Assembly (NCBI GenBank): GCA_963809925.1
Contig: CAWELH010000006.1
Location: 1 to 64,000, forward strand
Origin: DASQZK01 sp963809925
GTDB taxonomy: Bacteria; Bacteroidota; Bacteroidia; Bacteroidales; GCA-2748055
DNA length: 64,000 bases
Reading direction: 5' to 3'
In this document: one piece after another, positions 18,976-27,076 of the stretch
Layout of the letters: each line of letters opens with the position of its first letter
Position numbering within the stretch: position 1 is the first letter of the stretch
The notes under the pieces: model-generated
What the model was told of the DNA's origin: nothing
Databases searched by the model: none
What the model saw: only the letters and a program-made list of their open reading frames with translations
Made by a program: the position numbers and the translations under genes

Positions 18976-20499
18976 ATGCCTATTATAAATTCCATCGTCA
19001 GCTGGTTGAACGTTAAACGCATCTATAATATTGACCTCTTCAGGAAGTATCCTTTCAACGTTCAAGATGAAATTTTCACCAAAAACATCAGCTTTGCAAA
19101 AAATACCGAATGGGGTTTGCGATACGGATTTTATGATGATATGTCCATTCAGGAATTCCAGGCCAGAGTCCCGCTTCAAAACTATGATGATATCAAGCCC
19201 TATGTCGAACGACTCCGGAATGGTGAGCAGAACCTCCTCTGGCCAACAGAGATAAGGTGGTTTGCAAAATCATCAGGTACAACGAACGATAAAAGTAAAT
19301 TCATTCCGGTAAGTAATGAAACACTTGAAGATTGCCATTTCCGGGGTGGTAAAGATATACTGGCTATATACACGAATAATTTTCCCGACACAAACGTCCT
19401 AAAAGGAAAGGTTCTGACACTGGGAGGAAGTCACCAAATTAATAATTTCAGTAATCAGTCATATTACGGTGATCTTTCTGCGATCCTGATCGAGAATCTC
19501 CCGTTCTGGTCAACATTTATCCGCACACCATCGTCTAAGATTGCGCTGTTGCCCGAATGGGAAGAAAAGCTTGAAAAACTTGCCATGCACACGATCAATG
19601 AAAACGTGACCAATATTGCTGGCGTTCCGTCATGGGTACTTGTTCTGATTAAATATATCCTTCAGTATACCGGAAAAAACAATATCCTGGAAGTATGGCC
19701 AAATCTCGAACTCTTCACCCATGGCGGAGTAAGTTTTGTGCCATACAGGGAACAGTTTAAAAGCATCATCCCATCGCCGGATATGCACTACCTTGAAACA
19801 TACAATGCTTCCGAAGGTTTCTTTGGCATCCAGGATGATCCGGCAAGAGACGACATGCTCCTTATGCTCGATTACGGCATTTTCTACGAATTCATCCCCC
19901 TTGAAAGCATTGACGAAGCCAATCCGACGGTACTTACCATAAAGGATGTTGAACCGGGGAAAAACTATGCCATTGTCATCTCTACAAATTCCGGCTTATG
20001 GCGGTATGTAATTGGTGATACCATATATTTTACCTCCCTTTTTCCGCATAAGTTTAAAATCTCCGGACGGACCCGGCATTTCATCAATGCCTTCGGTGAA
20101 GAAGTTATAATTGACAATGCAGAGAAAGCCCTGATGAATGCCTGTGAAAAAACCGGGGCACGAATCAGTGAATTTACCGCAGCTCCGGTTTACATGGATG
20201 ATCGTGCACAGGGTTCGCATGAGTGGCTGATCGAATTCGAAAAGGAACCTGATAGCCTGGAAAAATTTACCTTCGAACTGGACACTGCCCTGCAGGCCAT
20301 CAATTCCGACTATGAGGCGAAACGATATAAAAGTATTACCCTTGTTCTCCCAACGGTTAGGATCATGCCAAAAGGTACATTTTATAAATGGTTCGAGCGC
20401 AGGGGTAAACTCGGAGGTCAGAATAAAATGCCGCGATTATGCAATGAAAGGAAATATATCAACCAACTCACTGAGATTTACAACGAAACCAAAGAATGA
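18976..20499 (+). CDS. GH3-family acyl-acid amido synthetase-like protein
   Basis: A 507-residue protein of the GH3 superfamily, which adenylates carboxylic acids in the ANL style. The ATP-binding loop is WFAKSSGTTNDKSKFIP, followed by YNASEGFFG and a YRYVIGD-like element (LWRYVIGDTIYF), then the C-terminal KISGRTRHFINAFGEEV. Bacterial GH3-like proteins are widespread in Bacteroidota but their substrates are unknown, and the plant auxin link should not be assumed. The next gene starts inside its stop (4-nt overlap), which suggests joint translation. Confidence 0.88.
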   Translation: MPIINSIVSWLNVKRIYNIDLFRKYPFNVQDEIFTKNISFAKNTEWGLRYGFYDDMSIQEFQARVPLQNYDDIKPYVERLRNGEQNLLWPTEIRWFAKSSGTTNDKSKFIPVSNETLEDCHFRGGKDILAIYTNNFPDTNVLKGKVLTLGGSHQINNFSNQSYYGDLSAILIENLPFWSTFIRTPSSKIALLPEWEEKLEKLAMHTINENVTNIAGVPSWVLVLIKYILQYTGKNNILEVWPNLELFTHGGVSFVPYREQFKSIIPSPDMHYLETYNASEGFFGIQDDPARDDMLLMLDYGIFYEFIPLESIDEANPTVLTIKDVEPGKNYAIVISTNSGLWRYVIGDTIYFTSLFPHKFKISGRTRHFINAFGEEVIIDNAEKALMNACEKTGARISEFTAAPVYMDDRAQGSHEWLIEFEKEPDSLEKFTFELDTALQAINSDYEAKRYKSITLVLPTVRIMPKGTFYKWFERRGKLGGQNKMPRLCNERKYINQLTEIYNETKE

Positions 20500-21305
20500 C
20501 CATATCCAGGTTACTCATAGGTATTGCCGCTTTCACCCTTTCCTCTCCCGTGTTTTCACAATTAGCGAAAACGTTTGAAATTGAGGCGCGTGCAACATTT
20601 TTTTCGACAGATGATCACTGTAATATCTATTACGTTGACCACGACAGTCTTGTGAAGCTCGTACCACCCTACCATCATTATTTTACGTATCATTTCGGAT
20701 TCCATGGAACACCCGACTATATAGATACCTCGAATCCCACCCAGATCATATGTCTCTACCGGAACAGCCAGAGAGTAGCACTGCTCGACTCATCACTGAA
20801 AATTATGCTGCGACCGTTCTATCTTGACGAACTGGGCATGTATGATATCTACGCCATGGCCTCTACTGAAGATCAGGGACTGTGGCTGTATAATATTTAC
20901 GCAAATAGCCTGGTAAAATTGAATAAGAACTTCATGCTTGTAGTGAAATCCGTTTCCCTCGACCGCTTCTTTTCACAACCGCACCTGCCGACATTTATGA
21001 CCGAATACCGCTCCCGCCTTTATATCGATGTTCCAGGTACAGGAATTTTCGTCCTTGATCAGTACGGGAATTTTAAAACTGCGTATCATCTTCCCAGTAT
21101 ACCCGATTTCCAAATCGTGGAAGATGCCCTGTATTATTACCGCGACAATATTATTACTGAAATAAATCTCAACGATCTTAAGTCGACTGACATCCAGTTG
21201 CCGGTTGACAAGAATGTAGTCAATGCCCATTTTCACCACGACACCCTGATCATTCAGACCCCCGATCATATTGCCGTATATACAAAACCGGCTGGAAGCC
21301 AGTAA
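20496..21305 (+). CDS. Exported protein of unknown function, coupled to GH3-like gene
   Basis: A 269-residue protein with a clear signal peptide (LLIGIAAFTLSSPVFS, cleavage before QLAKTF). The remainder is rich in short beta-strand patterns separated by turns (DDHCNIYYVD, EDQGLWLYNIY, GTGIFVLDQYGNF), which looks like a partial propeller. I recognise no family or catalytic motif. It overlaps the GH3-like gene by 4 nt, and gene pairs of this type often act together, but no function can be assigned. Confidence 0.75.
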   Translation: MTISRLLIGIAAFTLSSPVFSQLAKTFEIEARATFFSTDDHCNIYYVDHDSLVKLVPPYHHYFTYHFGFHGTPDYIDTSNPTQIICLYRNSQRVALLDSSLKIMLRPFYLDELGMYDIYAMASTEDQGLWLYNIYANSLVKLNKNFMLVVKSVSLDRFFSQPHLPTFMTEYRSRLYIDVPGTGIFVLDQYGNFKTAYHLPSIPDFQIVEDALYYYRDNIITEINLNDLKSTDIQLPVDKNVVNAHFHHDTLIIQTPDHIAVYTKPAGSQ

Positions 21306-21428
21306 CCATAGAGTTTGTACGAACTGTCAAACCTAAGCATCCGATACCGAACATAATTTAATAGAAATAAATTACCATATTATGAAGGCATGAATTATCT
21401 TTAAGAATTAAACTAATCTGAAAATTTC

Positions 21429-22070
21429 ATGACCGGGAAACAGAATGTAAGAGGCATGCATATAGCAGTGGCGGGTAATATTGGCTCCGGAAAAACAACA
21501 CTTGCCGGTCTTTTGGCCAAACACTATCTTTGGGAGGCCCAGTACGAAGATGCAGATGATAACCCGTATCTGAACGATTTTTACGAAGATATGCAACGTT
21601 GGTCATTCAATCTTCAGATCTATTTCCTTAACAGCCGTTTCAGCCAGATCGTAAAAATCAGACAATCCAACAAGACGGTCATCCAGGATCGTACCATTTA
21701 TGAAGATGCCTACATTTTTGCCCCCAACCTTCATTCGATGGGCCTCATGGGGACAAGAGACTTTGAAAATTATTTTGCCCTGTTTAACCTGATGTCCTCA
21801 CTTATTGAACCCCCCGATCTCCTGATATACCTCAGAGCATCCATTCCTACCCTTGTAAATCAAATCAATAAAAGAGGCCGGAAATATGAAAATAATATCC
21901 GGCTTGATTATCTTAAACGACTCAATGAACGGTATGAAGCCTGGTTGGAATCATACAATCTTGGTAAACTTCTCATTATTGATGCTGACAATCATAATTT
22001 CCCGGACAGCAAGGAGGACCTGAGTAAAGTGATCGATAAGATCAATGCAGAATTACACGGCCTGTTCTGA
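21429..22070 (+). CDS. Deoxynucleoside kinase
   Basis: Phosphorylates deoxynucleosides for nucleotide salvage. The P-loop is AVAGNIGSGKTTLAGLLA, the substrate-binding region has WSFNLQIYFLNSRF, and the DRS-like motif reads QDRTIYEDAYIFA. The lid region includes INKRGRKYE. The 213-residue length fits the dNK/dGK/dAK family. The start may instead be the ATG at 21456 (MHIAVAGNIG), which would remove nine residues. Base preference cannot be read from sequence. Confidence 0.92.
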   Translation: MTGKQNVRGMHIAVAGNIGSGKTTLAGLLAKHYLWEAQYEDADDNPYLNDFYEDMQRWSFNLQIYFLNSRFSQIVKIRQSNKTVIQDRTIYEDAYIFAPNLHSMGLMGTRDFENYFALFNLMSSLIEPPDLLIYLRASIPTLVNQINKRGRKYENNIRLDYLKRLNERYEAWLESYNLGKLLIIDADNHNFPDSKEDLSKVIDKINAELHGLF

Positions 22071-22203
22071 GGTCATACCCAGCTGGCCAGGTTGAAATGA
22101 AAATCAGTGTAAGATAAATTCAGACGCCTTCTGTAAGCTATAAATACCGCGCATTTATACGTGCAGACGGGCGAAAGCAGCGATAAAAATTTTTATTAAA
22201 ATA

Positions 22204-22234
22204 TTGGTTTATTACATAAAAGCTATTAGTTTTG
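22204..22234 (+). promoter_or_regulatory. Promoter of tRNA-Asn
   Basis: TTG (22204-22206) and TAGTTTTG (22227-22234) are separated by 20 nt, an exact match to the Bacteroidota -33/-7 layout. The tRNA begins 49 nt after the -7 box. Confidence 0.6.
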
Positions 22235-22283
22235 CGGAGCAATTACGGGAACGCTCATTCATCCCCGTCGGAACAAAACAAAT

Positions 22284-22357
22284 TCCTCAGTAGCTCAGCT
22301 GGTTAGAGCGGCGGACTGTTAATCCGTAGGTCGTAGGTTCGAGTCCTACCTGGGGAG
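22284..22357 (+). tRNA. tRNA-Asn (GTT)
   Basis: A 74-nt cloverleaf. The acceptor stem pairs TCCTCAG with CTGGGGA (one G-U), with discriminator G. The D arm contains AGCTCAGCTGGTTAGAG, the anticodon loop is CTGTTAA (anticodon GTT), and the T arm contains GGTTCGAGTCC. CCA is not encoded. A promoter lies upstream and a terminator immediately downstream, so it is a single-gene transcript. Confidence 0.97.
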
Positions 22358-22362
22358 CTCTT

Positions 22363-22390
22363 AAGCCGGTCTAAACCGGCTTTTTTATTT
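22363..22390 (+). terminator. Intrinsic terminator of tRNA-Asn
   Basis: An 8-bp stem, AAGCCGGT/ACCGGCTT, with a CTAA loop followed by a T run, starting 6 nt after the tRNA end. Confidence 0.88.
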
Positions 22391-22487
22391 TTTGTGAATA
22401 AGACCGTTACCGGATGCCCGGGCAATTGTACCGGATCTGACTGAAGTTTCATACAAAGTGTCCAACTTGAAAATTTAACAGACAGAT

Positions 22488-23471
22488 ATGAAAATCCTCG
22501 GAATGGGCAACGCCCTGGTAGATATCATGACCCAGATGGAAGATGACAGGATACTGGAGAAATTCAACCTCCCTAAGGGAAGCATGACTCTTGTCGATCG
22601 GGAACTTTCCAACTATATTCATGTCGAAACTTCCGGAATGTCCAAAACAAAGGCATCTGGTGGTTCAGCTGCAAATACAATTCACGGACTTGCCCACCTG
22701 GGTGCTGAAGTTGCATTCATTGGTAAGATCGGACATGATGATATGGGTAAGTTCTTCAAGCGCGATATGAAAGTTAACGGTGTCAGCCCGATCCTTTATA
22801 CCTCCACCACCGATACCGGCCGGGCAGTTGCCCTGATAAGCCTCGATACAGAACGCACGTTTGCCACATACCTTGGCGCTGCAGTGGAATTATCGGAGGA
22901 AGATATCTCGTCCGACATTTTTGTCGGTTTTGATTTTTTTTATGTTGAAGGTTATCTCATCAGTAACCTCCGCCTTATCAATAAGTCACTCCGGCTTGCC
23001 GCCTCAAACGGGCTGAAAACATGTCTTGACCTGGCAAGTTTCAACATCGTTGAACAATATAAGGACGCTTTAAAGGAAGAAATCAAAAGTAACGTGGACA
23101 TCGTGTTTGCCAATGAAGAAGAAGCAAAATCATTTACCGGACTGGAACCTGAAGAGGCAATAAAAGTCCTGGCCGGTATGTGTCAGATTGCCGTTGTAAA
23201 AACCGGTGCAAAAGGCTCACTCATTGCAAAAGGTGATACGATTATTTCTGTTCCGGCCAGAAAAGTAAAAAGCGTTGATACCACCGGTGCCGGTGATCTA
23301 TATGCTTCGGGTTTCCTTTACGGTCTGGCTGAAGATCTTCCGTTGGAAACCTGTGGTAAAATCGGTACACTCCTGGCTTCCAGTGTCATCGAAGTTTTGG
23401 GTGCGAAAATGAAAGAATCGACCTGGGAAAATTTACGTAGGGAAATAAAGATTCTTTCCGGGAAAGAATGA
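22488..23471 (+). CDS. PfkB-family carbohydrate/nucleoside kinase (adenosine kinase-like)
   Basis: A ribokinase-superfamily enzyme that phosphorylates a sugar or nucleoside hydroxyl with ATP. Signature 1 reads ASGGSAANTIHGLAHLGA. Signature 2, DTTGAGDLYASGFLYGL, contains the catalytic Asp and the anion hole. The N-terminus ILGMGNALVDIMTQ is like adenosine kinases of this group. The 327-residue length is normal. Substrate is not determined from sequence. It stands alone between the tRNA terminator and a 504-nt spacer. Confidence 0.9.
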   Translation: MKILGMGNALVDIMTQMEDDRILEKFNLPKGSMTLVDRELSNYIHVETSGMSKTKASGGSAANTIHGLAHLGAEVAFIGKIGHDDMGKFFKRDMKVNGVSPILYTSTTDTGRAVALISLDTERTFATYLGAAVELSEEDISSDIFVGFDFFYVEGYLISNLRLINKSLRLAASNGLKTCLDLASFNIVEQYKDALKEEIKSNVDIVFANEEEAKSFTGLEPEEAIKVLAGMCQIAVVKTGAKGSLIAKGDTIISVPARKVKSVDTTGAGDLYASGFLYGLAEDLPLETCGKIGTLLASSVIEVLGAKMKESTWENLRREIKILSGKE

Positions 23472-23975
23472 TGATAAGCGGTATACTCGTTTATACCATC
23501 ACATGGAAGCTATTTGAATTGAATTATACGCTGCCATTCATAAAAGTAAACAGGCTTTCATCCTCCAATCATTTATTTACCGTTGATAAGCATCGCAATT
23601 CGCATTCGATATCTGAATCCGGCTCCAACCAATTTCAATTTCCTTCCTGCCGGGATTTCCTTCCTATAAATCTTTGTTCACTCCATTAATTTAAGGTTTT
23701 TTAATCATCAGGAAAAACTTAATATTCGAAAGTATGTTTAACTAGTAACAAAGAAATAATTTAGAATTTGTCTAAAATACTCCAGAACAGAATAATCAGG
23801 CAAATTTAGAAGCCTGTTTATCTGCAAATTAAAATCGTAGCCCCGAACCTATACTCAACGTTCTCCTGAAACTTTATTTGTAGAAAATTTGATGAAAAAG
23901 TTTCTGTTCTTGAAAAAACACTGTACTTTTATCCTACCATTTCTATAGGATTTATAGCATTTAATTTTATATACC
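23472..23975 (+). other. 504-nt intergenic spacer
   Basis: AT-rich and gene-free as far as I can see. A 73-codon open frame at 23468-23689 has no recognisable protein character. I found no convincing -33/-7 pair, hairpin or repeat. It presumably holds the promoter of the YceI gene. Confidence 0.6.
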
Positions 23976-24551
23976 ATGAAAAGACATATTTTAGTAGCGT
24001 TCATGCTGACATTTACAATGACAGCGCAGATAATGGCGCAGAATAACTATCGACTGGCACAAGCTAACAGTTCTGTTGTAGTTCTGGGCACCTCCACACT
24101 TCATGACTGGGAAATGACGGCCAAACAGATCACGGCAAACATGACCATAGATAAAAACGGCTCAGCCATCAATAAAATTAACAATGTTTATTTCGCAGTA
24201 AAGACTGATAATATCCTAAGTGATAATTCCATCATGGATGATAAGGCGCATGAAGCACTGAGGTCTGAAAAGTATCCGGACATCACATTTCATATGAAAT
24301 CGGTTGAGAAGCTGACCTCATCGGGAAGCACAATTAACGGCTCGCTAAGTGGTGAGGTGACAATCGCCGGCGTCAGTAAGAACATTACCCTTCCATTTAC
24401 CGGGACTCTCCAGGGGAACACCATTAAGGTTACGGGGACGAAAGATTTGAAAATGAGTGACTTCAACATAACACCTCCGAAAGCTATGCTTGGCACCCTT
24501 AAGACCGGGAATGATATTAAAATTGATTTTAAACTTGAATTTACAGACTAG
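23976..24551 (+). CDS. YceI family periplasmic lipid-binding protein
   Basis: Of 191 residues, 1-22 form a signal peptide (HILVAFMLTFTMTAQIMAQ). The mature part is the YceI beta-barrel, with VVLGTSTLHDWEMTA, an EKYPDITFH segment, a GEVTIAGVSKNITLPF strand pair and a C-terminal LKMSDFNITPP motif. YceI proteins have a lipocalin-like fold that binds polyisoprenoid or similar lipids in the periplasm. It lies 83 nt before a porin gene and a second, divergent YceI gene follows, so a role in moving or protecting a hydrophobic or redox-active molecule is a reasonable inference. Confidence 0.92.
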   Translation: MKRHILVAFMLTFTMTAQIMAQNNYRLAQANSSVVVLGTSTLHDWEMTAKQITANMTIDKNGSAINKINNVYFAVKTDNILSDNSIMDDKAHEALRSEKYPDITFHMKSVEKLTSSGSTINGSLSGEVTIAGVSKNITLPFTGTLQGNTIKVTGTKDLKMSDFNITPPKAMLGTLKTGNDIKIDFKLEFTD

Positions 24552-24634
24552 TCAATACTATTTCAAATCAAAACTCCATGTAAGGAGACAAACAAATTAT
24601 TAATAAAAACTAAAATAATTTTAAAAAAAGTATT

Positions 24635-25858
24635 ATGAGAAAATTACAGATTCTGGCTATCGGGTTGATCGTTACGGTATCGACTTTTGGACAGACCTTT
24701 GAGCAGGCTCAGATTGATGACAACGGCTTTGAGGAGGTTAAAGTGAAAGTAGGGGCAGATTTTGCCATGCAGTATCAGATGCTGGAAAATCATGCTGATA
24801 CGGCGCTGGTTCCCCTGGGAAAGGGTTTGAACCTGCCAACTGCTAATTTTTCTATAGGTGCTGATCTGGCCAGAGGGGTTAAGGTACACCTAACCACATA
24901 TCTTTCTTCAAGACACCATAATGAAGCCTGGGTAAAAGGCGGGTATCTTATCCTGGACCAACTTCCCTTTATCAATTCTTCAGCTGTTGAACATGCCATG
25001 GATTACCTCACGCTGAAGGTTGGAGTTACAGAGATTAATTACGGTGACGCACACTTCAGACGTTCAGATAACGGCGCTGTCATTAATAATCCATTTGTGG
25101 GTAATTATATTATGGATGGCTTTACCACTGCTCCGGCGATGGAACTAATGTTCAGGAATCCAGGAGGTTTGATCGCAATGGGTGGACTGTCGACCGGTGA
25201 TCTGAAGCCTGCCATCGTAGGTTTTAGTGGTGGTGAGTATGTCACATATAATATGGCAAAGGAACTCGGTGTTTACGGAAAAATAGGAATAGACAAACAA
25301 ATCAATGATGACCTGAGATTGCGTGTTACGGTATCCGGCATGCATACGAAAAACAACCATAGTTTTACGCTTTACAATGGCGACCGTACGGGTTCAAGAT
25401 TTTTCCTTGTTATGAAACCGCAAACCATGAGTTCCACAGACGTTGATCCGGCTTCATCACACACTACCGGACGCTGGGGCCCCGGTTCCGTAAACGATGA
25501 TAATTCCGTTATGTTGAACCTTTTCACACGTTTTCATGGTCTTGAATTCTTCGGGACCTATGAACAAGCTAAAGGTGCCAAAGGTGACAAAGATTTCACG
25601 TATAACCAGTACGCCGTTGAGGCCCTTTATCATTTTGGAAAAGAAGAACAATTTTATGGTGGCGGCAGGTATAACAATGTCAAAAATGACACTGACATGA
25701 GTGTTGATCGCTTTGAGATCGCTGCAGGCTGGGATCTGACCCAAAATATTACTGCAAAGCTTGAATATGTTAACCAGACGTACAACAATTTTAATACAAC
25801 CTATGGAACCGATGCCGGTTTCAAAGGTGTTATGTTTGAGGCAGGAATATCATTTTGA
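24635..25858 (+). CDS. Outer-membrane porin-like beta-barrel protein
   Basis: Of 407 residues, 1-20 form a signal peptide (LQILAIGLIVTVSTFGQ). The rest alternates short amphipathic strands and polar loops, and it ends in aromatic Phe (VMFEAGISF), as bacterial barrels do. Strand-like stretches include LEFFGTYEQAKG, YAVEALYHFG and ITAKLEYVNQTYNN. I do not recognise a named porin family. It sits between two YceI genes and is probably co-transcribed with them. Confidence 0.75.
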   Translation: MRKLQILAIGLIVTVSTFGQTFEQAQIDDNGFEEVKVKVGADFAMQYQMLENHADTALVPLGKGLNLPTANFSIGADLARGVKVHLTTYLSSRHHNEAWVKGGYLILDQLPFINSSAVEHAMDYLTLKVGVTEINYGDAHFRRSDNGAVINNPFVGNYIMDGFTTAPAMELMFRNPGGLIAMGGLSTGDLKPAIVGFSGGEYVTYNMAKELGVYGKIGIDKQINDDLRLRVTVSGMHTKNNHSFTLYNGDRTGSRFFLVMKPQTMSSTDVDPASSHTTGRWGPGSVNDDNSVMLNLFTRFHGLEFFGTYEQAKGAKGDKDFTYNQYAVEALYHFGKEEQFYGGGRYNNVKNDTDMSVDRFEIAAGWDLTQNITAKLEYVNQTYNNFNTTYGTDAGFKGVMFEAGISF

Positions 25859-25878
25859 TTCGTGGTTCCTTGTTTTAT

Positions 25879-25907
25879 CCGGGTTCCGGCTTAAAAGCCG
25901 GGCCCGA
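25879..25907 (+). terminator. Possible terminator or attenuator after the porin gene
   Basis: A GC-rich hairpin with core CCGGCTT/AAGCCGG and an AA loop, extended by outer GC pairs with one mismatch, followed by an AT-rich but interrupted T tract. It could partly uncouple the porin from the downstream YceI/Rrf2 genes. Confidence 0.45.
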
Positions 25908-25980
25908 ATTTATTCATTTAAAACCTGTGAATACGGTATCCTCGTCTGTTTATCTAATTAAGAGAGAAAATTGACCGGAG

Positions 25981-26595
25981 ATGAAAACAGTGATTTTGCT
26001 AATATTATTTATCCTCCCTGCGGGACTGATCGCGCAGAATGGAAAAAATATGGCATACCTTCCGGGAGACTGCACAGGTTTTATTGATATTAACGGCGAG
26101 ACCAATTTGTCAAATTTCCACCTGAACCAGGTTCTGAACCAACAACTTTATATTACCGCCAAAGACATTCAATGGTCGGGAGGTCCCGACACGGTGGCAA
26201 TGACCGAGATTCACATACCTGTGAAACAATTTTCCACCGGGAATCCATTTCTGTACCGTGATTTTCTTGAACTCGTAAAAGCTGATGAGCATCCTGAGAT
26301 CATTATCCAGATTCCCGATCAACAACTCGAAAATATATTAAACGGTAAAGGAATCGTAGATCCTGAAATAAGTATTACCCTTGCCGGGATTACGCGATAT
26401 TACAAAATTGAATGCATAGCAAACAGCTGTACTGCAGATGCTATTTTCCTCAGGGGGGAGAAACAGGTGAAATTAACTGATTTTAATATCGAACCTCCGG
26501 TAAAATCTCTGGGACTTGTGCGCGTTAAAAATGATCTAATTATTAACTTTGGATTCAGTTTAGCTTTAATGAACGAAACCACCGCTGTCAAATAA
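25981..26595 (+). CDS. Divergent YceI-like periplasmic protein
   Basis: Of 204 residues, 1-18 form a signal peptide (VILLILFILPAGLIAQ). The mature protein keeps the YceI C-terminal signature (QVKLTDFNIEPPVKSLG) and strand pattern but is much diverged from the copy at 23976. It carries a Cys at the loop ending LPGDC and a second Cys pair in IECIANSCTA, absent from the first YceI. The lipid-binding role is inferred from fold. Its stop codon TAA directly abuts the GTG start of the Rrf2 gene. Confidence 0.8.
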   Translation: MKTVILLILFILPAGLIAQNGKNMAYLPGDCTGFIDINGETNLSNFHLNQVLNQQLYITAKDIQWSGGPDTVAMTEIHIPVKQFSTGNPFLYRDFLELVKADEHPEIIIQIPDQQLENILNGKGIVDPEISITLAGITRYYKIECIANSCTADAIFLRGEKQVKLTDFNIEPPVKSLGLVRVKNDLIINFGFSLALMNETTAVK

Positions 26596-27021
26596 GTGAA
26601 ATTCAGTACTAAAATAAGGTATGGTTTGCGTGCTATGATGGAAATCGCAGCAGAAACATCAGGAAATGGTGTATTCCAGAAAGATATTGCTGTAAATCAG
26701 GATATCTCACTGAAATATCTCGATCACATTATCCATGCCTTAAAGGCATCTGATCTTATTATCAATGCAAAGGGTAAAAAGAGCGGATATGTCCTGACCC
26801 GTGAACCGGCACAGATCACTGTCCTTGATATTCATAACGCCTTCGAACCGGGAATATGTATCATCGACTGCCTGTCAGACCATATCCATTGTGACAGGGT
26901 GACCGGTTGTTCCGCGCGTGGTTTCTGGGGTGACCTCAACAAAAAGATCGTCGACTACTTACGTTCCGTTTCACTTGAGAATTTAGTGAACAATGAGGTG
27001 GAACTTCAGGACCGTTATTAA
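26596..27021 (+). CDS. Rrf2 family transcriptional regulator, likely Fe-S
   Basis: A 141-residue winged-helix regulator of the Rrf2/IscR/NsrR family. The N-terminus KFSTKIRYGLRAMMEIA and the recognition-helix region ISLKYLDHIIHALK are typical. Four cysteines at residues 88, 92, 99 and 105 include a C-x6-C-x5-C set close to the cluster-binding spacing of IscR and NsrR, so Fe-S or NO/redox sensing is likely. The start is GTG, immediately after the YceI stop, which implies translational coupling. The neighbouring YceI and porin genes are the most probable targets. Confidence 0.9.
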   Translation: MKFSTKIRYGLRAMMEIAAETSGNGVFQKDIAVNQDISLKYLDHIIHALKASDLIINAKGKKSGYVLTREPAQITVLDIHNAFEPGICIIDCLSDHIHCDRVTGCSARGFWGDLNKKIVDYLRSVSLENLVNNEVELQDRY

Positions 27022-27076
27022 TGCAAACTTTACGGCTTATAGTTCTTCAACGGATACACAATAACTCTTTTCTAAC

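Noticed and set aside
21340..21428. TATCTTTA as a -7 box for the deoxynucleoside kinase gene
   Set aside because: Only seven of eight positions agree and no TTG lies at the right distance.
23468..23689. 73-codon plus-strand frame after the PfkB kinase
   Set aside because: Overlaps the kinase stop, has no recognisable protein features and no ribosome-binding or promoter signal.
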